Source: Symbiodinium microadriaticum | Taxonomy: Eukaryota; Sar; Dinophyceae; Suessiales; Symbiodiniaceae | Direction: 5' to 3' | Length of the DNA stretch: 64,000 nt | NCBI GenBank assembly: GCA_001939145.1 | Contig: LSRX01000662.1 | Span: 250,200-314,199, forward strand | Part shown: positions 1-12,467 of the stretch, one piece after another | Position numbering within the stretch: the stretch's first letter is position 1 | Layout: each line of letters begins with the position of its first letter | Notes under the pieces: model-generated | The model's database searches: none | Told to the model about the DNA's origin: nothing | Seen by the model: only the letters and a program-made list of their open reading frames with translations | Made by a program: the position numbers and the translations under genes

Positions 1-78
1 AAGGATCATGATGGATGATGATGATCGATGATGGTGGTGGATTGAGGCGCCAGGTAGTTGGTAGGGGGCGGGGGTGGC

Positions 79-149
<71 letters not shown>

Positions 150-168
150 AGAGTAGTAATAGTAGTAA

Positions 169-213
<45 letters not shown>
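79..213. repeat. (TAG)n microsatellite
   Basis: About 135 bases of TAG triplets with a few AAG and AAT variants; followed by an ACT-rich stretch. Long open frames here are artefacts of the repeat. Confidence 0.95.
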
Positions 214-544
214 CACTGTTAATAATACTACTACTAGCACTACTGTGAGCTTTACTACTACTATTATTGTTAACACTACAAGCACCTCATGCCTCAAACC
301 GATTTCGTCACAGGCGCGAAGCATTGTGAGATTGTGGTGGCTGATAAAGTGCTGTTTGAGCCCCTCACACGTCAGACCTCTTTTGCCGAAGCAGGTCTCT
401 ACGAAATCAGGATGCTACCGCAGAGCCGCTGTTTATATATCATTTGCCATGATTTTGCGAGATTGCCGTCGCTAGCTCAGCTAAACGTCTGTCCCCTGAA
501 GGCGAGAACGCAACCACACCGCAGAGCCGTCAAGGGCGAGAGGC

Positions 545-604
545 GTCTATCAGGATGATGAGGATGTCGGCCAACAGCCACGACCTCATGTAGAGCTTCG
601 CCAG
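545..604 (-). CDS. Voltage-gated (K+?) channel, exon with S3
   Basis: 60 bases, 20 codons, acceptor CTGCAG|C (without the usual G) and GC donor. Product starts LAKLYMRSWLL and ends ADILIILID, the S3 signature (..YL.SWF..D.....ID) of CNBD-type voltage-gated channels. Joined to the previous exon it reads RRVQ|LAKLY, the expected loop. The S4 voltage sensor, pore and C-terminus must lie further along the minus strand, off the left edge; nothing convincing is seen in 1-544. Confidence 0.62.
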
Positions 605-1425
605 CTGCAGTGGCCTCGTATCAGAATGGCAGGCAAAGTTAACTGTCATTTCTTTCATTCTAGTTAGCGTAGCCAAGATTCCCGAAAGCAGGGAAGCGAG
701 CGGTTCACAGGGGATTTGTGTGAAAAATGTCCAAAACCACGACGCGTGTTCTGAACGTTGGGATGGCTTGGGGACCCCTTTCACTGCAAGGCTTGTTGTC
801 CTTCTGAGATTCCTGCTAAATTTCGGCTTTCGGGGTTTAGGGTTGAGAATAACTCGACGATGGAAGAGGAAGACTCACACTGAGCAGCAAGGGCATCGAT
901 AGTAGGGTTTGGGGTTTAGGGGGCATCGATAGTTGGGGCATGGCTGGTTTCCGCCGGGCTCTGGTATGCGAACATCTGTACTCACCTGTAGTTTACATAC
1001 CATCCAAGTACGTTGGGCGGGCCTGCTGTCGATGAGTTGATTGGGAAAGATGTTGAGACTCTCAGTGTAGAAGCGGGGTGCATATCTACGGACCCGAAAG
1101 TCCAAAGCACAGAAACCTCCACCAAACCCAAAACACCAAGCCTTACCGCCTGCAACGTAACATGCTCTGAACATACAAAGCAATGAGCCCATAGACCCTA
1201 AATCCTAGCAGCTAGAAGGCACCACTCAACTGATATCCTGGCCTGAAAAATTGGAATAGGGTTTGGCGCTGGAATCAGACGACCCGTCATCCCAGATCGC
1301 ACAAGAGCATCTTTGAACACTTTGAGGTGAAGGATCCGGGCCTGGTGATAACAGGTGCACGGCGCAGCGCTTAAGCACAATCTCTGAATTGGATGGGTCT
1401 TGCTGGACCCTAAATTTTTGATTTC

Positions 1426-1506
1426 CTGCACTCGCCTCAGCTCGATTGCGCCGCCCGTCTGCACTCCAAACAGGAAGTGCAGTGGCACATCGACAATCCA
1501 GAAGAC
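1426..1506 (-). CDS. Voltage-gated (K+?) channel, exon with S2-S3 region
   Basis: 81 bases, 27 codons, acceptor CCAG|GTC, donor GA. Product VFWIVDVPLHFLFGVQTGG then AIELRRVQ. This matches the S2 end and S2-S3 loop of KCNH/HCN-like channels, where FW..D....F.TG....G..E.R... is conserved, including the aspartate and the F-TG turn. Its neighbours join in frame on both sides (S1 exon at 2162-2278, S3 exon at 545-604). Algal and dinoflagellate genomes carry many such channels, so the exact substrate cannot be told. Confidence 0.68.
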
Positions 1507-2161
1507 CTGGCTGCAACAACAAACGGCCACGGAATAAGTGCGTAGGTGCTGCCCCCGGGTTTTGAAGCAAACAAACCGAGGCCTTGTGGACTAATGCGCC
1601 AGAAAATGTGGAGCTTCGGTTCGATGGCAGTGTATGACGCTTTGCCGAAGCTCTTAACTTTCATCCACCACACGCATCTTGGACCGACAGTTGGCTTACT
1701 TTGGGGGCCTTTTTCCTGGAGAAAAACATCGTGAACTCCCTGGGTTTGGATTTCTTGGGTGAGAGCTTCAGGCCTGGACAGCGGGGCAAAACAGAACCCT
1801 TGGTTAGATTTCCCAAAGAAGGGATTCCGTTTAGACGGGGATTCTCTATGGGAGGATTCCAGGGAAGCAGCCAACCAAAGCGATTCTAACGTCCTGCCCT
1901 GGATGAAAGAACGAAGGTTTAGGGGTCAGGGTTTGTGCCCTGAGTCATCGCATCCCCAATACTGTTGCCAAAGTACGGAGGAGATCACGGCCACGACCGT
2001 AATCACCTGTCAGTTTGGGGCCGCTGGCGAGGTAGACAAACAGCGGAGCTCTTGGGAGAAACCACGGTTTTTGGGGACTGAGGTTCGGGACTTCGCAACT
2101 CAAACCCTCATCCCAGAACCCTGAACCACAAACCTTACATCCCAAGCTTCGAAAGCTAGGC

Positions 2162-2278
2162 ACTGGCGAAGTTGCGAGCCTGGCCGAAGATACGGTCCAC
2201 AGGGAACATCTCCACGGGAATAGTGGCAGTATCCCAGATGATGAAGCATGTGGCCATCATGGCCCACACAAACTGGAC
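2162..2278 (-). CDS. Voltage-gated (K+?) channel, exon with transmembrane segment S1
   Basis: 117 bases, 39 codons, between CCAG|GTC and a GC donor. It encodes a hydrophobic segment VWAMMATCFIIWDTATIPVE followed by MFPVDRIFGQ. In KCNH/CNBD-type channels S1 typically reads W...G..LI.YD....P...F, which this fits (aromatic, small residues, D, then IP). It splices in phase 0 to the exon at 1426-1506, whose product is S2-S3. Inference: membrane ion channel, probably K+ selective, but the pore and cyclic-nucleotide domain are not in the window. The 3' edge could also lie about 20 bases earlier. Confidence 0.6.
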
Positions 2279-2559
2279 CTGGCAAGTCCTACTGGCATGA
2301 AAATAATTTTGATCTGGGTGACACTGAAAAGTCATCGCGCAGCACTTACGCAAAGCTTTCCAAGACCCCTCTCCAGGGGTCTCCACCTTGAACGACTATG
2401 CTACTATAAATTTCCTCCGGATGGGCCAATTCCTCCACTATTCCTCCACTAGCCAGGCAAAGGTATTCGTCAATTCTTGCTTTCCATGCCTTCCGTTTCG
2501 GTGGCATAGTGCATCAGCCTCCTCCTTTTCCTGGTCCTACTAATTACTATTCCTACTCC

Positions 2560-2640
2560 TCCTCCTCCTCCTCCACCTCCTCCTACTACTACTACTACTA
2601 CTACTGCTACTGCTACTGCTACTGCTACTGCTACTNTACT
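2560..2640. repeat. (CTC)n/(CTA)n/(CTG CTA)n microsatellite with one N
   Basis: Compound triplet repeat ending at the single unknown base 2636. Confidence 0.9.
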
Positions 2641-3126
2641 TTATAGAATATACATTCTAGAATATCTCGTGTATAAGATACCCCATGTATAGCTTATATT
2701 CGGAAAATGGAGCGGTTCGATAGCACCAAGTTTCTGAAGGATGGCAGTGTCGTACCTGCGCAGGACCAAAAATTAAGAAAAAAAGCAAAAAACAACAAAC
2801 ATCCAGACCCCAATCAACACATAGGGCTGTTTTTTTGGTTTGTTGGTTTTTTGATGTAATACATAGTCTTGAGATATTTTTGTTTTTTATAGTTTTCCTT
2901 TGTTGGTTTTTGCTGTTTCGCTGATTTCTTTTAGTTTGTGTTTAGGCTTCGAAACTAGTGTTTGTTGTGTGTGTTTTGTTGTTTTACTTTTGTGATATTT
3001 ATATCCTTTCCAACTATAGCGGTATTGTTTCCGACGATACTGTCGACAATTTGCTTCCTCGTGCCCCCTTTGTCATATCATAGTCGATGTTGGTCATTAG
3101 GGGGGATACCATACATATCATATACA

Positions 3127-3161
3127 TACTACTACTACTACTACTACTGCTACTACTACTG

Positions 3162-3209
<48 letters not shown>

Positions 3210-3245
3210 GTCCCACTACTGCTGCTGCTGCTGCTACTGCTACTG
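3127..3245. repeat. (ACT)n/(GCT)n microsatellite
   Basis: Mostly ACT triplets to 3210, then GCT/ACT. Leucine-, tyrosine- and serine-run frames on both strands are artefacts. Confidence 0.95.
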
Positions 3246-6200
3246 CGACTGCCAATGCCATTGCGACGACGACCCCGACTATCGCTACGAGTGTGCCATA
3301 GAAAAGTCATGTCCGTGCTCTGGACCGCGCCGGCGCAAACAGGGACCTCTCCTCAACTCCCACCCGACCCGACCTCCTGAAAGAGCCACAACAACGAATG
3401 CAAGCAACAATACCGAGAACATGAGCACTAGTACTAATCATACTAGGAATTCCACACAGCAACAACATCCAGCTAATGTTCATGAACATGGGACAAGTAG
3501 ACTAATTTGAAGCTGTGCCTGGCTCTCCGGGCCCACCACGAAGCGCTGCAAACATGACTCGTCTTGATAGGTGTCGTTGAACCTTCCAGTTTCAGGCTCT
3601 GGGTTGTGGGATTAGGCTCTGTGGTTCAGGGTTTTTGGGAGTAAGGGTGTGTCGGGCTCGTGAGGCGGTTTAACTTCCAGGCTTCCCGGACGATTTCCAC
3701 TGCCCTTCTTGGGTGCCGTGCGCTGCGAGAATCCGGTACGATCTAAAGCTTCAGATGGTAGCATCGTTTGGAGCCTGACAGATTTTTGTCGATGCAAGTA
3801 CATTCATGTGAGACTTGCATGCCATTTCCCTGAGACCTTGAGTGATTTGGCACGGGCTTGGGGCTGGAAGGCAGCATGCCCCGTGATAGTGTTGAGCCCT
3901 GGGTGCAATACCTATCCTGGCCTACTAACAAGTCATATTGATCAGTCGTCCTTGTTGTGCACCATCATTAACCCGTAGTAGTAACCCGCTTCTTACAGGT
4001 CGCTCAAACATCTTGAACCACCGGCGCATTGTGTACTAAGTGCATGTTGCAGGACTCTGCATTAACAAAGTCTGTTCAAGCCGGTGATGGTAGGAGAAGC
4101 GTACATCGTAAAGCTTGTAGGGGGGACGGCAAGCTGTGGCAGGGCAAACCTCCATCGAATACAGCTTGCAGAGTCTCGAAAACGTGATTGTTCTGTTCAG
4201 TATGGTTCAGAGGTCTTTTTTGTGTTTGCTTTTGTTTACTGGCAGGGTGAGGCGCCTGAGGGCATCTGTCCCAGCATGCGTGCGGTTGCGGCCCGCGCGG
4301 TACCTTGGCTTTGCGGCAGTGGCCCGACAGTGCAATGCGAGCCGGGATTTCCCCCACGCCATGCTTGGAACTGACTTAGATTGTTGTTTCAGAGAACTCG
4401 GGAAAAACGATAGACCCTACAACATGGGGAACCCCAATGTAGATCCCCAAGGATAGAGCCTCAAGATAGGATCGCTATCATAAGACCTGCTTTTGGGAAG
4501 CCTCGTCTGAAATGAGGAGTGAAGGACAGGCTATGGGGAACTTCTATAGCCCGCAGCATATGAAGTTTGGATGGGCTAGCATTTTTTCTCTTCGATTCAC
4601 AGGACCGCCGACCCCAAGATGTTGCAAGGAACAAAAAATAACCGACCACATCTTCATGGTACAATGAAGACTATCTCAGTTTCCTTCTCAGTCCAGGACC
4701 CACTGGTATAGGAACCACAGATCGCTTTCCTCTTCCTACCTAAACGGCTGCTCGAATACAAACGCACGTGCAACTGTTCACTTGTCTTTATCCATCTTTC
4801 GCTCGGTTTGTTTCATCGCTTAATCGTAAAAGCTCAAGACACGCTTCGGCCCGAGAGAATTGCCAGGCACCTGCAGTCGGATTTATGGGCTGCTGTTTGG
4901 GTCGGACGGCTTGCTTCAAGCAGCCCCTTTTGTCCAAGTAGTTCCGGTCAAGGCTTTATCTTTTTTGACGTTTCCGGGTTCGTCTGCGGCGCCAAGCCAT
5001 TTGAGGTTAGTTGTAGGCTTACAGTTGGGGGGGGGGGGACAGGAAGAGATGCACGGGCTCTCAGTGAAGCTAACTCCCAGGACCGGTCATAATGAACGTG
5101 ATGACGACGACAATGGTAACATGGTAGTGCCAGCGCAATCACCGAGTTGTGATTCTCGTGTTGGTCGCGGTGGCGATATTAATGCTGATAGTGATGCTGC
5201 TTGGATGGTGATGCCGATGACAAATTTGCCGCTCGTGGCTTTGCTTTTGCAGTCGCCTACGGGCACTCAAGACTTCGAGGCTGGATGCAGCAGTCGTAAT
5301 TGCTCCAAATTGGTGGGTTGCTTGCCACCCACAACACAGGCCTGAAGCTTAGCCTCTTTCCCATGAACGCATTCTTCTTATTCTGCCTGCCCAAAACCCT
5401 AAATCCACCTTGAAAGCTCGAATTCCATACAGCTAAGCCCTCAACCCCATACCCTCAAACTCCCAACAATTCAATCCCTGGACCCATGAGCCCATAAACC
5501 CTACGTCCATACCCTAAGAAGTCCAACTCCCTAATGGAGGGGCCGGAATAACTAGAATAGGGTTTTGGGGCATATGATAGTCTAATCATAACCAGGAACC
5601 CTGAGAAATAAATATTGGTAACTCATTATTAAGGGCCCCCTATACTCTTAATTACTATCACTATTCGTATTCTTATTCACCCCACACCCTAAACCCCTAA
5701 ACCCTAAACCCTCTATTTGTAGGAGCCTGCTATCTCAAATCTCAGCCCTGCCGACTGGGGGAGGCACTTCTTAGCTCCAGCGGTCTCGAAACCTTCTCCA
5801 CCTGAAGCGAGCTGTCTCGGGGGCCACAAGCCCCGAAACGAAAGGGTTGATGTGGGTAGTGCCCTAAACTAGGGTTTAGGGGCCGTGCAATTTTTGGGAC
5901 TTAAAAAGGGACCCTCATTTAGAGAGCTATCCATGTATTGGTCATAGTGCCCACTAGAAACGTTGCCCACTGGACGCCGAAGAACTTACCAAGATACGAA
6001 AAGGGCCTCTATAAAGTGATCTTGAGTATACAGCCTGCCAATCTTCTGCAGCCCGCTCCAACGAACTCCTTAAGCACCAAGCGCCCCAAGAGGAGAGTAT
6101 GTATACAGTCGCTCAGGGCTTCGACGACAAGTGCCCGATGCAACTCGCCAAAAAACAACCACAGCCATCTTGCATCACATCTTGGGGATGCAGCACTCAA

Positions 6201-7091
6201 GGCTTGGAGTTCCTAGTCACTAACCCATGCAAACAGATTTTGTGAACTATGAATCGCCAAAGCACGTCGGAAGCCAACTCCACAGAACCGGAGAATCCTG
6301 GAGTTTCGAACCCCTGTCCGTAGTGCAGGCAAGGGGCATCCGTTGAGCCGTTCGTTGCCACGTTCTGGGGCAGGCATATGATGCTCGTTTGTCAACTAGT
6401 GCAGATTTGGGAGTCCTTCCAAGCCATGAGAAAACATGATCCTCACGCCGCGATGCGCAAGGAAGTCATTGGAGAAGGCTTCCGAAGATCCATGGATCCG
6501 GGAGCTCTGATTGAAGAAAGGGCCCGCAAGGCCCCAAAGCCTAAACTCTAACCCTGAACCCTAAACCCGAAACCCCTCTGAACAGACCGTCTCGGCTTTG
6601 AGGAAGCAAGAAGAAACAGAGCAACCTGGGGGGCCGGACCTGACAACTTGGGAGGCAAATTCTGTCAGGGTTTTTCATATTACACCATGCATCATAAGGA
6701 TTCTCAACTTCAGTGATAGAGCTACGAAAGGTGCTATGGGGATTCCATGAGGCCTCTCAGGGTCTCCGAGAAAAACACCTCGAAGTGATGTTTATGAGAG
6801 CTTGTGAGCAGGCAGTAAGGCCTTGTTGATTGAGGACTTCAAGCATCCATGATTCAAACCCAGGAAAATAGGCCCACAGGCTGATGGACTCTTGCCTTGA
6901 TGCCTGGAGTCCTACAAAACTCGGGATTTCGGAGCCCTTCAAAACTGAAACTGGTGGCTTTAAAACCACAACTCCCCTGGACCCACGAGGCCCCCGAAAG
7001 GGCCTTGTCCAAGAGGGAGGCCGTAAGCTCAGCCCACCTCATCCGATGCAGCAGAACCATGTAGTACTATGATAGTGCTGAAAATAGGGTT
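3246..7091. other. No gene recognised
   Basis: Mixed unique sequence with several moderate open frames (for example 4084-4374 and 4860-5345) that show no family resemblance and overlap on both strands. Scattered CCCTAAA units occur from 5390. One family B element at 5538-5643 and part of a family H right arm at about 5905-5935 (agggaccctcatttagagag). If the channel gene continues upstream, this would be intron. Confidence 0.5.
5538..5643. mobile_element. Family B element, diverged
   Basis: ggggccggaataactagaat at the left, attaagggccccctatac at the right, gggttttggggcatatga inside. Confidence 0.62.
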
Positions 7092-7175
7092 TAGGGTTTA
7101 GGGGATATCACTATACTATTAGGGTTTAGGGGATATCACTATACTATTAGGGTTTAGGGGATATCACTATACTAT
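7092..7175. repeat. Three perfect tandem copies of a 28-base unit
   Basis: Unit: tagggtttaggggatatc plus actatactat, at 7092-7119, 7120-7147 and 7148-7175. It combines one telomere-type heptamer with a unique 17-base part. Confidence 0.92.
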
Positions 7176-7608
7176 TTAGACATACTACAAGTCAAGATCA
7201 AGACCAACCTGGACATGCGGAGACCTTAGTCTCTCTGGAGAGGAAGTTGCCCCAGACCCTAAACCCATGGTGCTGTAGGGCTCTACAATAGGTTCCCTTT
7301 TAAAAGGGTTCTTTCATGGGGGTCCCTTTAAAGGGTGCTATAGGGTTCGCTTTTATGGTTGAGGGGACTTCTGGCAGAAGTTCGCAGTTCGGGGGTCCCT
7401 GAATGGCGGCATTGATACTGTGGCTTGGGTGCTCATCTTGCTGGATTTGTGGGTTTTTGCTTCCGATACCCATCACCACATGAATTCCTGAACCCGAAAC
7501 TGCGATTCATCACGAATTGCCAGGGTTCTGATCATGGTGGTGTCTTGCTTGTCTTCGGATCTTGCAAGTCGCAGGACTTCTGCCAAGAGTTGTACACGAT
7601 CTGGATAC

Positions 7609-7620
7609 TACTACAACTCT

Positions 7621-7655
<35 letters not shown>

Positions 7656-7656
7656 G

Positions 7657-7709
<53 letters not shown>

Positions 7710-7717
7710 GGCTGCTG

Positions 7718-7758
<41 letters not shown>

Positions 7759-7803
7759 GCTACTACTACTGCTACTACTGCTGCTACTACGACGACGACT
7801 ACT
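7609..7803. repeat. (ACT)n/(GCT)n/(GAC)n microsatellite
   Basis: About 190 bases of ACT triplets with interspersed GCT, ending in GACGAC. Confidence 0.95.
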
Positions 7804-9405
7804 TCAAAAACTGAACAGAAGAAGGAACCCCAGGAAGAAGAAGCCTTCCATTCCAAAGGAACCTCGATAACCCTAGACCCCAAGGCCACTCGATCCTGGG
7901 ACCCTAAAACTCTAAACCCTAAACAGATCCTAAAACTCTAAACCCTAAGCCCTAAATCCCCAAACAGACCCTAAACCTCTAAAACCGTCCAAAGAAGGTG
8001 CGGGCTAAGACGCCTTTGCGCGGCCTTGGCCTGACGACTTGTTGGAGAGAGGAGCGCCTGCCCGGGGCGACGTCCGTCGTTTTTTGGATCATATTTATAA
8101 GGTTTGGGGGTTTAGGGGTTTAGGGTTCAAGAGTTTAGAGCACCTTGATAATTAGAGCGGGGCTTTCGGGTATAATCAGCTATAGCATGGGATTACCTTT
8201 TCTATCTTCAAATTATTCAGGCTTCTATATTATGGGCTCAACCCAGAGGGATGTTCATTGGGGACGAACCGGAGTTTGTGCGTGGGGATTTAGGGTTCGG
8301 GGTTCAGGGCTTGGTGGTTTGGGGGTTGACGGTTTTTGGGCTGGGCTTTGGGATCTGAGGCCATGCTGTTCGCTGTCAAGGAGACGGTACTGTTTCCGTG
8401 TTAGTAAGTCGCAACAGTCGTCCCTCAGATAACTGCAACATACTCCAAGACCCTACTTGTTTCCTTCCGTGCTTGCTTCCCCTCCTGCCTGGCCTGTCCT
8501 GGGGCATGGCCTTCTACCGTTGTTTCAATCGACTCCTCTTCCTTCGGATGCCGATGTGGCATCTTCGCGTTTTGGGGGTTGTTCATAAACAGGACACGCC
8601 CTTCCCCCCACAAGGTCCTATCTGATAGCAGCCTATCGCAAGAACACTAGACGCCAGCATCTCAAATCACAAGAAGGTTGCTAAAGAAAGCCCGCGGGGT
8701 GGTCAGCTTCGTTGCGACCCTAAACCCTTCATGAACTCAATCTAAACAGTAAACCCCTAAAGCCCTGACCCAAATCTCAAACCTTCCAAGCCGTAAACCC
8801 TGAGTCCTAAACTCTGAACGTTACACCTTCTCACAGAGTCAAGGGCATACGTGCACTACTTGGGGGACCTAGGACCTAAAAACCCTAAACCCTAAACCCT
8901 GAACTCCAACCCCTTCAACCCTACAGCTACATTCATGAACCCGACATGCTAATCGGTGGAGCTCTTCTCGGGGGGTGGCTACTTTTGAAGCTAACCAGGA
9001 GTCTCCCTTGCAGGGTTGAGGAGTGTCCGGTGTGTAACCGAGTCATTGAGTCATACGCAAAGCGTAGATGTTGATAGCATAATCTTAGTCATAACAAGAG
9101 GTTTTAGTTACGCCCGCTTCCGCCTCGTTGTCGCCATGCAGCTCGTTCATGCCTGCAACACAAACGACGTTCCAACCCAGAAAGCACTACACCCGCAAAC
9201 CCCGAACCAGGACACCTGACATCATTCCAGACCCCGTAAAGCATCTGAGCGGAGTCATTGCAATTCTCTTCCGTAGGTCTTTGAATCCTTCACCGTGGTC
9301 AGGGCACTATGGCGACTGTGGTCCACACCACCCTAAGCTCCTAAACCCTAAACCCCAAAACCGAAACACCCAGCCCCAAACCCCGAAACCGTCTCCTCGG
9401 CCCAC

Positions 9406-9474
9406 TTCCTCTTGATGCTTGTCGAGCAGGCGCCGCTTCAGTGCCTCCAGCTCTTGCGCCAGGAAGTCCTGTCG
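9406..9474 (-). CDS. Coiled-coil exon, unidentified gene (perhaps the upstream channel part)
   Basis: 69 bases, 23 codons, flanked by AAG|C and a canonical GT donor. Product RQDFLAQELEALKRRLL followed by DKHQEE: charged, with leucines in a heptad pattern, so an amphipathic helix or coiled coil. No catalytic motif. It lies about 7 kb upstream, on the same strand, of the channel exons; N-terminal coiled coils are common in dinoflagellate channels, but linkage is only inference. Confidence 0.42.
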
Positions 9475-10899
9475 CTTAGGTTCTCCAGAATTCAGAGTCT
9501 AACTGTTGATTGCTTCAAAAATGTCCTTGTGCGGACGCCTTTTCTTCTTTTTGTTTCTGGGGGTTGCTTCGGGATTTTTGGTGCATGGTTTAGGATTCAA
9601 GGGTTTCGAGCTTGTCCTCGGGAGATGCGGGGTCAAAGGCTGTCTCTGCTTTCAACTTATGTCTTCGGGTACACCGCCACTACGACTATTTACTAGTAGT
9701 GACGAGAAAAGTATTTTCATTGACAGTATTATTGCATGCCTGATTGGCTCCAAGCTCAAGGTGGGACATCAGAAATGGCGGTAGTGGAACTCTAAAGCAA
9801 CACCTGTTCTGCACAACAGCACGAAGCACAACACTTAGACTTAAATCGTCACCATTATTCTTGCTCAACTTATGATGGTGAAGATGAGATTCTTGAACTT
9901 CGTTTGCTTCTTGCTTCTCTGGGCTATTGCTGCTCTTGTCGCTGTTGTTTATGCTGTTGCTCTGGCCGTCGCTGTGGCTGCAGCAGCAGCAGCTGCTGCT
10001 GCTAGTGCTCGTGCCAGCGCCAGTTTAGTGCTAGTGCTAGTGCCACGGCCAGGGTTGTTGCTGTTACGCCCGCCATGCGCAGAGCACTCTCGCGCAGCGT
10101 CCAATTGAAATTGCTGTTGAAGCAGCCGCCACGGATCAGACTGGCAGGGTAGCTCGCGTGGCTTTCGATCGGGCCTTGAGGTCCTTACCAGGTCTCGCTT
10201 CGTAACCGTACGGTGAATAGGCCCTAGGCCCCACTCTTGAGCCATGTGCCACTTTTGCTGAGCCAGTCTGCATTTGCAAGGCCCCAATTCCTGGACCCAG
10301 TCTCGGTCGAAGACATTGTGACACTGGGGGGGCGGTAGGGTTTCCACTTACCGCGCAGTGGAGAGAGCTACATCGTAGCGAAATCAACGGATGGCGTTGC
10401 TTCCAGTGCACTCGCAGAATTTTCCATCTCTGCGTAAGAACTCGTTCAAAAGAGCATGCAGAAGAGTCGTTCAAAACCAGGAAGCCGTGTCTCACAAAGC
10501 TGCCCAGTGCGCGTTCTATCATGGAATGCAGGGCACCTTCGACAGCAACAATGGGCTGAGATCAAGACGTAGCTAGCTGTTGAAGCGGAGAAATATTGTG
10601 ACATTTTGATCATGCAGGAAACCCATTGGTATCGGGGAGGTACTGCGTTTCTTCTGCAAGGTTTTCTTCTTCCAACACCCAGCAGGATCGCACAGGCAGG
10701 AGAGGTCGTAAGAAGGAGGCGGGTTTACCTGGTAAGCCCCCTCTACCACTGCTGCAGACGGCCTCGTGGTCCTCTTTTCTCCCCAATTTAACACGGCTCA
10801 AATACGCTGGAAGGCATCGCTCATGGGACGTCTTTTGGAAGTCAGAGCTTACAGGGCTGGAGCCAGGCTGGCCGTCATGGCCATTTATCGACTCTTAAG

Positions 10900-11260
10900 A
10901 CTCAGCAGACAACCGCTGCGACAGAGTCGGAGTATTATCCGCCTTGACCAAGGTGGTCAAACAAGTGCCCCAGCAAGACACGCTCATCGCGGCCGGGGAC
11001 TTCAACACGTCTCTGGCGCCGACCCCCCCACTCGTGGGTCCTAGAGTCCTAGAGCATGGCACTGTCGACACTGTTTTACCTACAAACAGGGTGAGGCTCG
11101 CACACTGATGGATTTTGTTTTCACTCGAGAGCCCTGCGCTGGCTCTGCAGCAAAACTAGCGAGCCCGCTTGCCAACTTCTACTTGGGCAGTTGGAAGTAT
11201 GGTGGACACTTGCCAGGACAAGCCTACATACCCACAGTGAGGCACTGGCTGCTGCCCAAA
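10900..11260 (+). pseudogene. Retroelement endonuclease (EEP/APE-type) remnant
   Basis: The LIAAGDFNTSL block and, 100 bases later in another frame, TLMDFVFTREPCAGSA, then HLPGQAY. AGDFN carries the catalytic Asp and Asn of the fold, and HLP resembles the conserved late SDHLP-type motif. A frameshift lies between the two blocks (about 11040-11100), so no intact enzyme remains. Confidence 0.65.
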
Positions 11261-11733
11261 CACTCGCAGCACTGCAGCAGGCGGTCCGGTCTTATGACCC
11301 CAGTGCCCAGGCCATGCAAAGGTGGGTACGGAAAGAATAGACGAAAACCTAGTCTAGCATCATGGGACTTGCTTCTTACGCAGGCAGTTCAACGCTTCTT
11401 TCCGAAAACCCGCCGGACACAGCCGCCGCTACTGGAGGCTCTCAGCCCAGGACCCGCTACCGCTGGCAACAGAGCTTCGGCACAGCTGAATTCGACTTCT
11501 TCGGCACAGCCGCCTAGCCTCGATGCTCCGACTGGTTCGCCTGACACAGCACAGGCTGCCCAGAAGGCGCACAAGCGTGCGATGTATCCATGAAGCCGGG
11601 AAAGGCAGTTCCCGCTTGGTCTGCACCGGCAGCCGCATGCAGATTATACAGCTAGTCGAACTATCTCGCCAACCGCAACGTGGAGGGTGGTTTGGTGTGA
11701 GGGCCTCCTCAACACGGACTTATGTCTCAGTAA

Positions 11734-12467
11734 GCCGCCAGATCGGCCTGGCAATCTCAGACCACTGGGCTTTTTGACCGGACGCCAAAGGTCTTGCCGG
11801 CGCGGCACGCGACGCTTTGTCGCTTTGCTTGGCGGGAGCCTTAAACAACTCCCTCAGTTTTGCGTATCTACCAGGCCGAGGACTTTCGGATGCCCTGGAC
11901 AGGGTGATAAGCCACATGCGTGAAGCGCCTAGCCTCGATGCTCCCACCATTTCGCCTGACACAGCACACAAGCGTGCGGTGAAGCAGGCTCAGAAAGATC
12001 GAGTGCACGTTTTTCTGGCTGCCGTGGATAAAGCGATGGCTGACGGAGATCAGTGCGTGGCTTACAAAACCCTACAGTTGCTTCGCCTTTACTTCTCACC
12101 TGCCTCTTCTGCCTTTGACGGGACTTCTGCCGCAACTTCCTGTAGCAGACCTGCACAAGCACATCCAATCCATCAAGCCGGGAAAGGCAGTTCCTGCTGG
12201 GTCTGCACCGGCAGCCGCATGCAGACTATACAGCTACGAGGTGGCGGAGGCCATGTCAAACTAAAGCCAGGCAGGCCGCCAGATCGGCCTGGCAATCTCA
12301 GACCACTGGGCTTTTTGACCGGACGCCTGAGGTCTTGCCGGCGCGGCACGCGACGCTTTGTCGCTTTGCTTGGCGGGGAGCCTTAAACAACTCCCTCAGT
12401 TTTGCGTATCTACCAGGCCGAGGACTTTCGGATGCCCTGGACAGGGTGATAAGCCACATGCGTGAAG
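11734..12467 (+). repeat. Direct duplication of about 192 bases inside the retroelement
   Basis: Copies at 11734-11925 and 12275-12467, nearly identical (ccaaagg against cctgagg, one G insertion), so the duplication is younger than most of the frame damage. Confidence 0.75.

Noticed and set aside
3014-3310. Serine-rich, leucine-rich and valine-rich frames at the triplet repeats (also near 7.6, 32.3, 38.7 kb)
   Set aside because: Products of microsatellites in all frames, with no start context or non-repeat domain.
10098-10522. Minus-strand frame of 128 codons at 10136-10522 and the alanine-rich frames at 9872-10347
   Set aside because: No recognised motif; the alanine-rich part is from a GCA/GCT repeat, and frames overlap on both strands.
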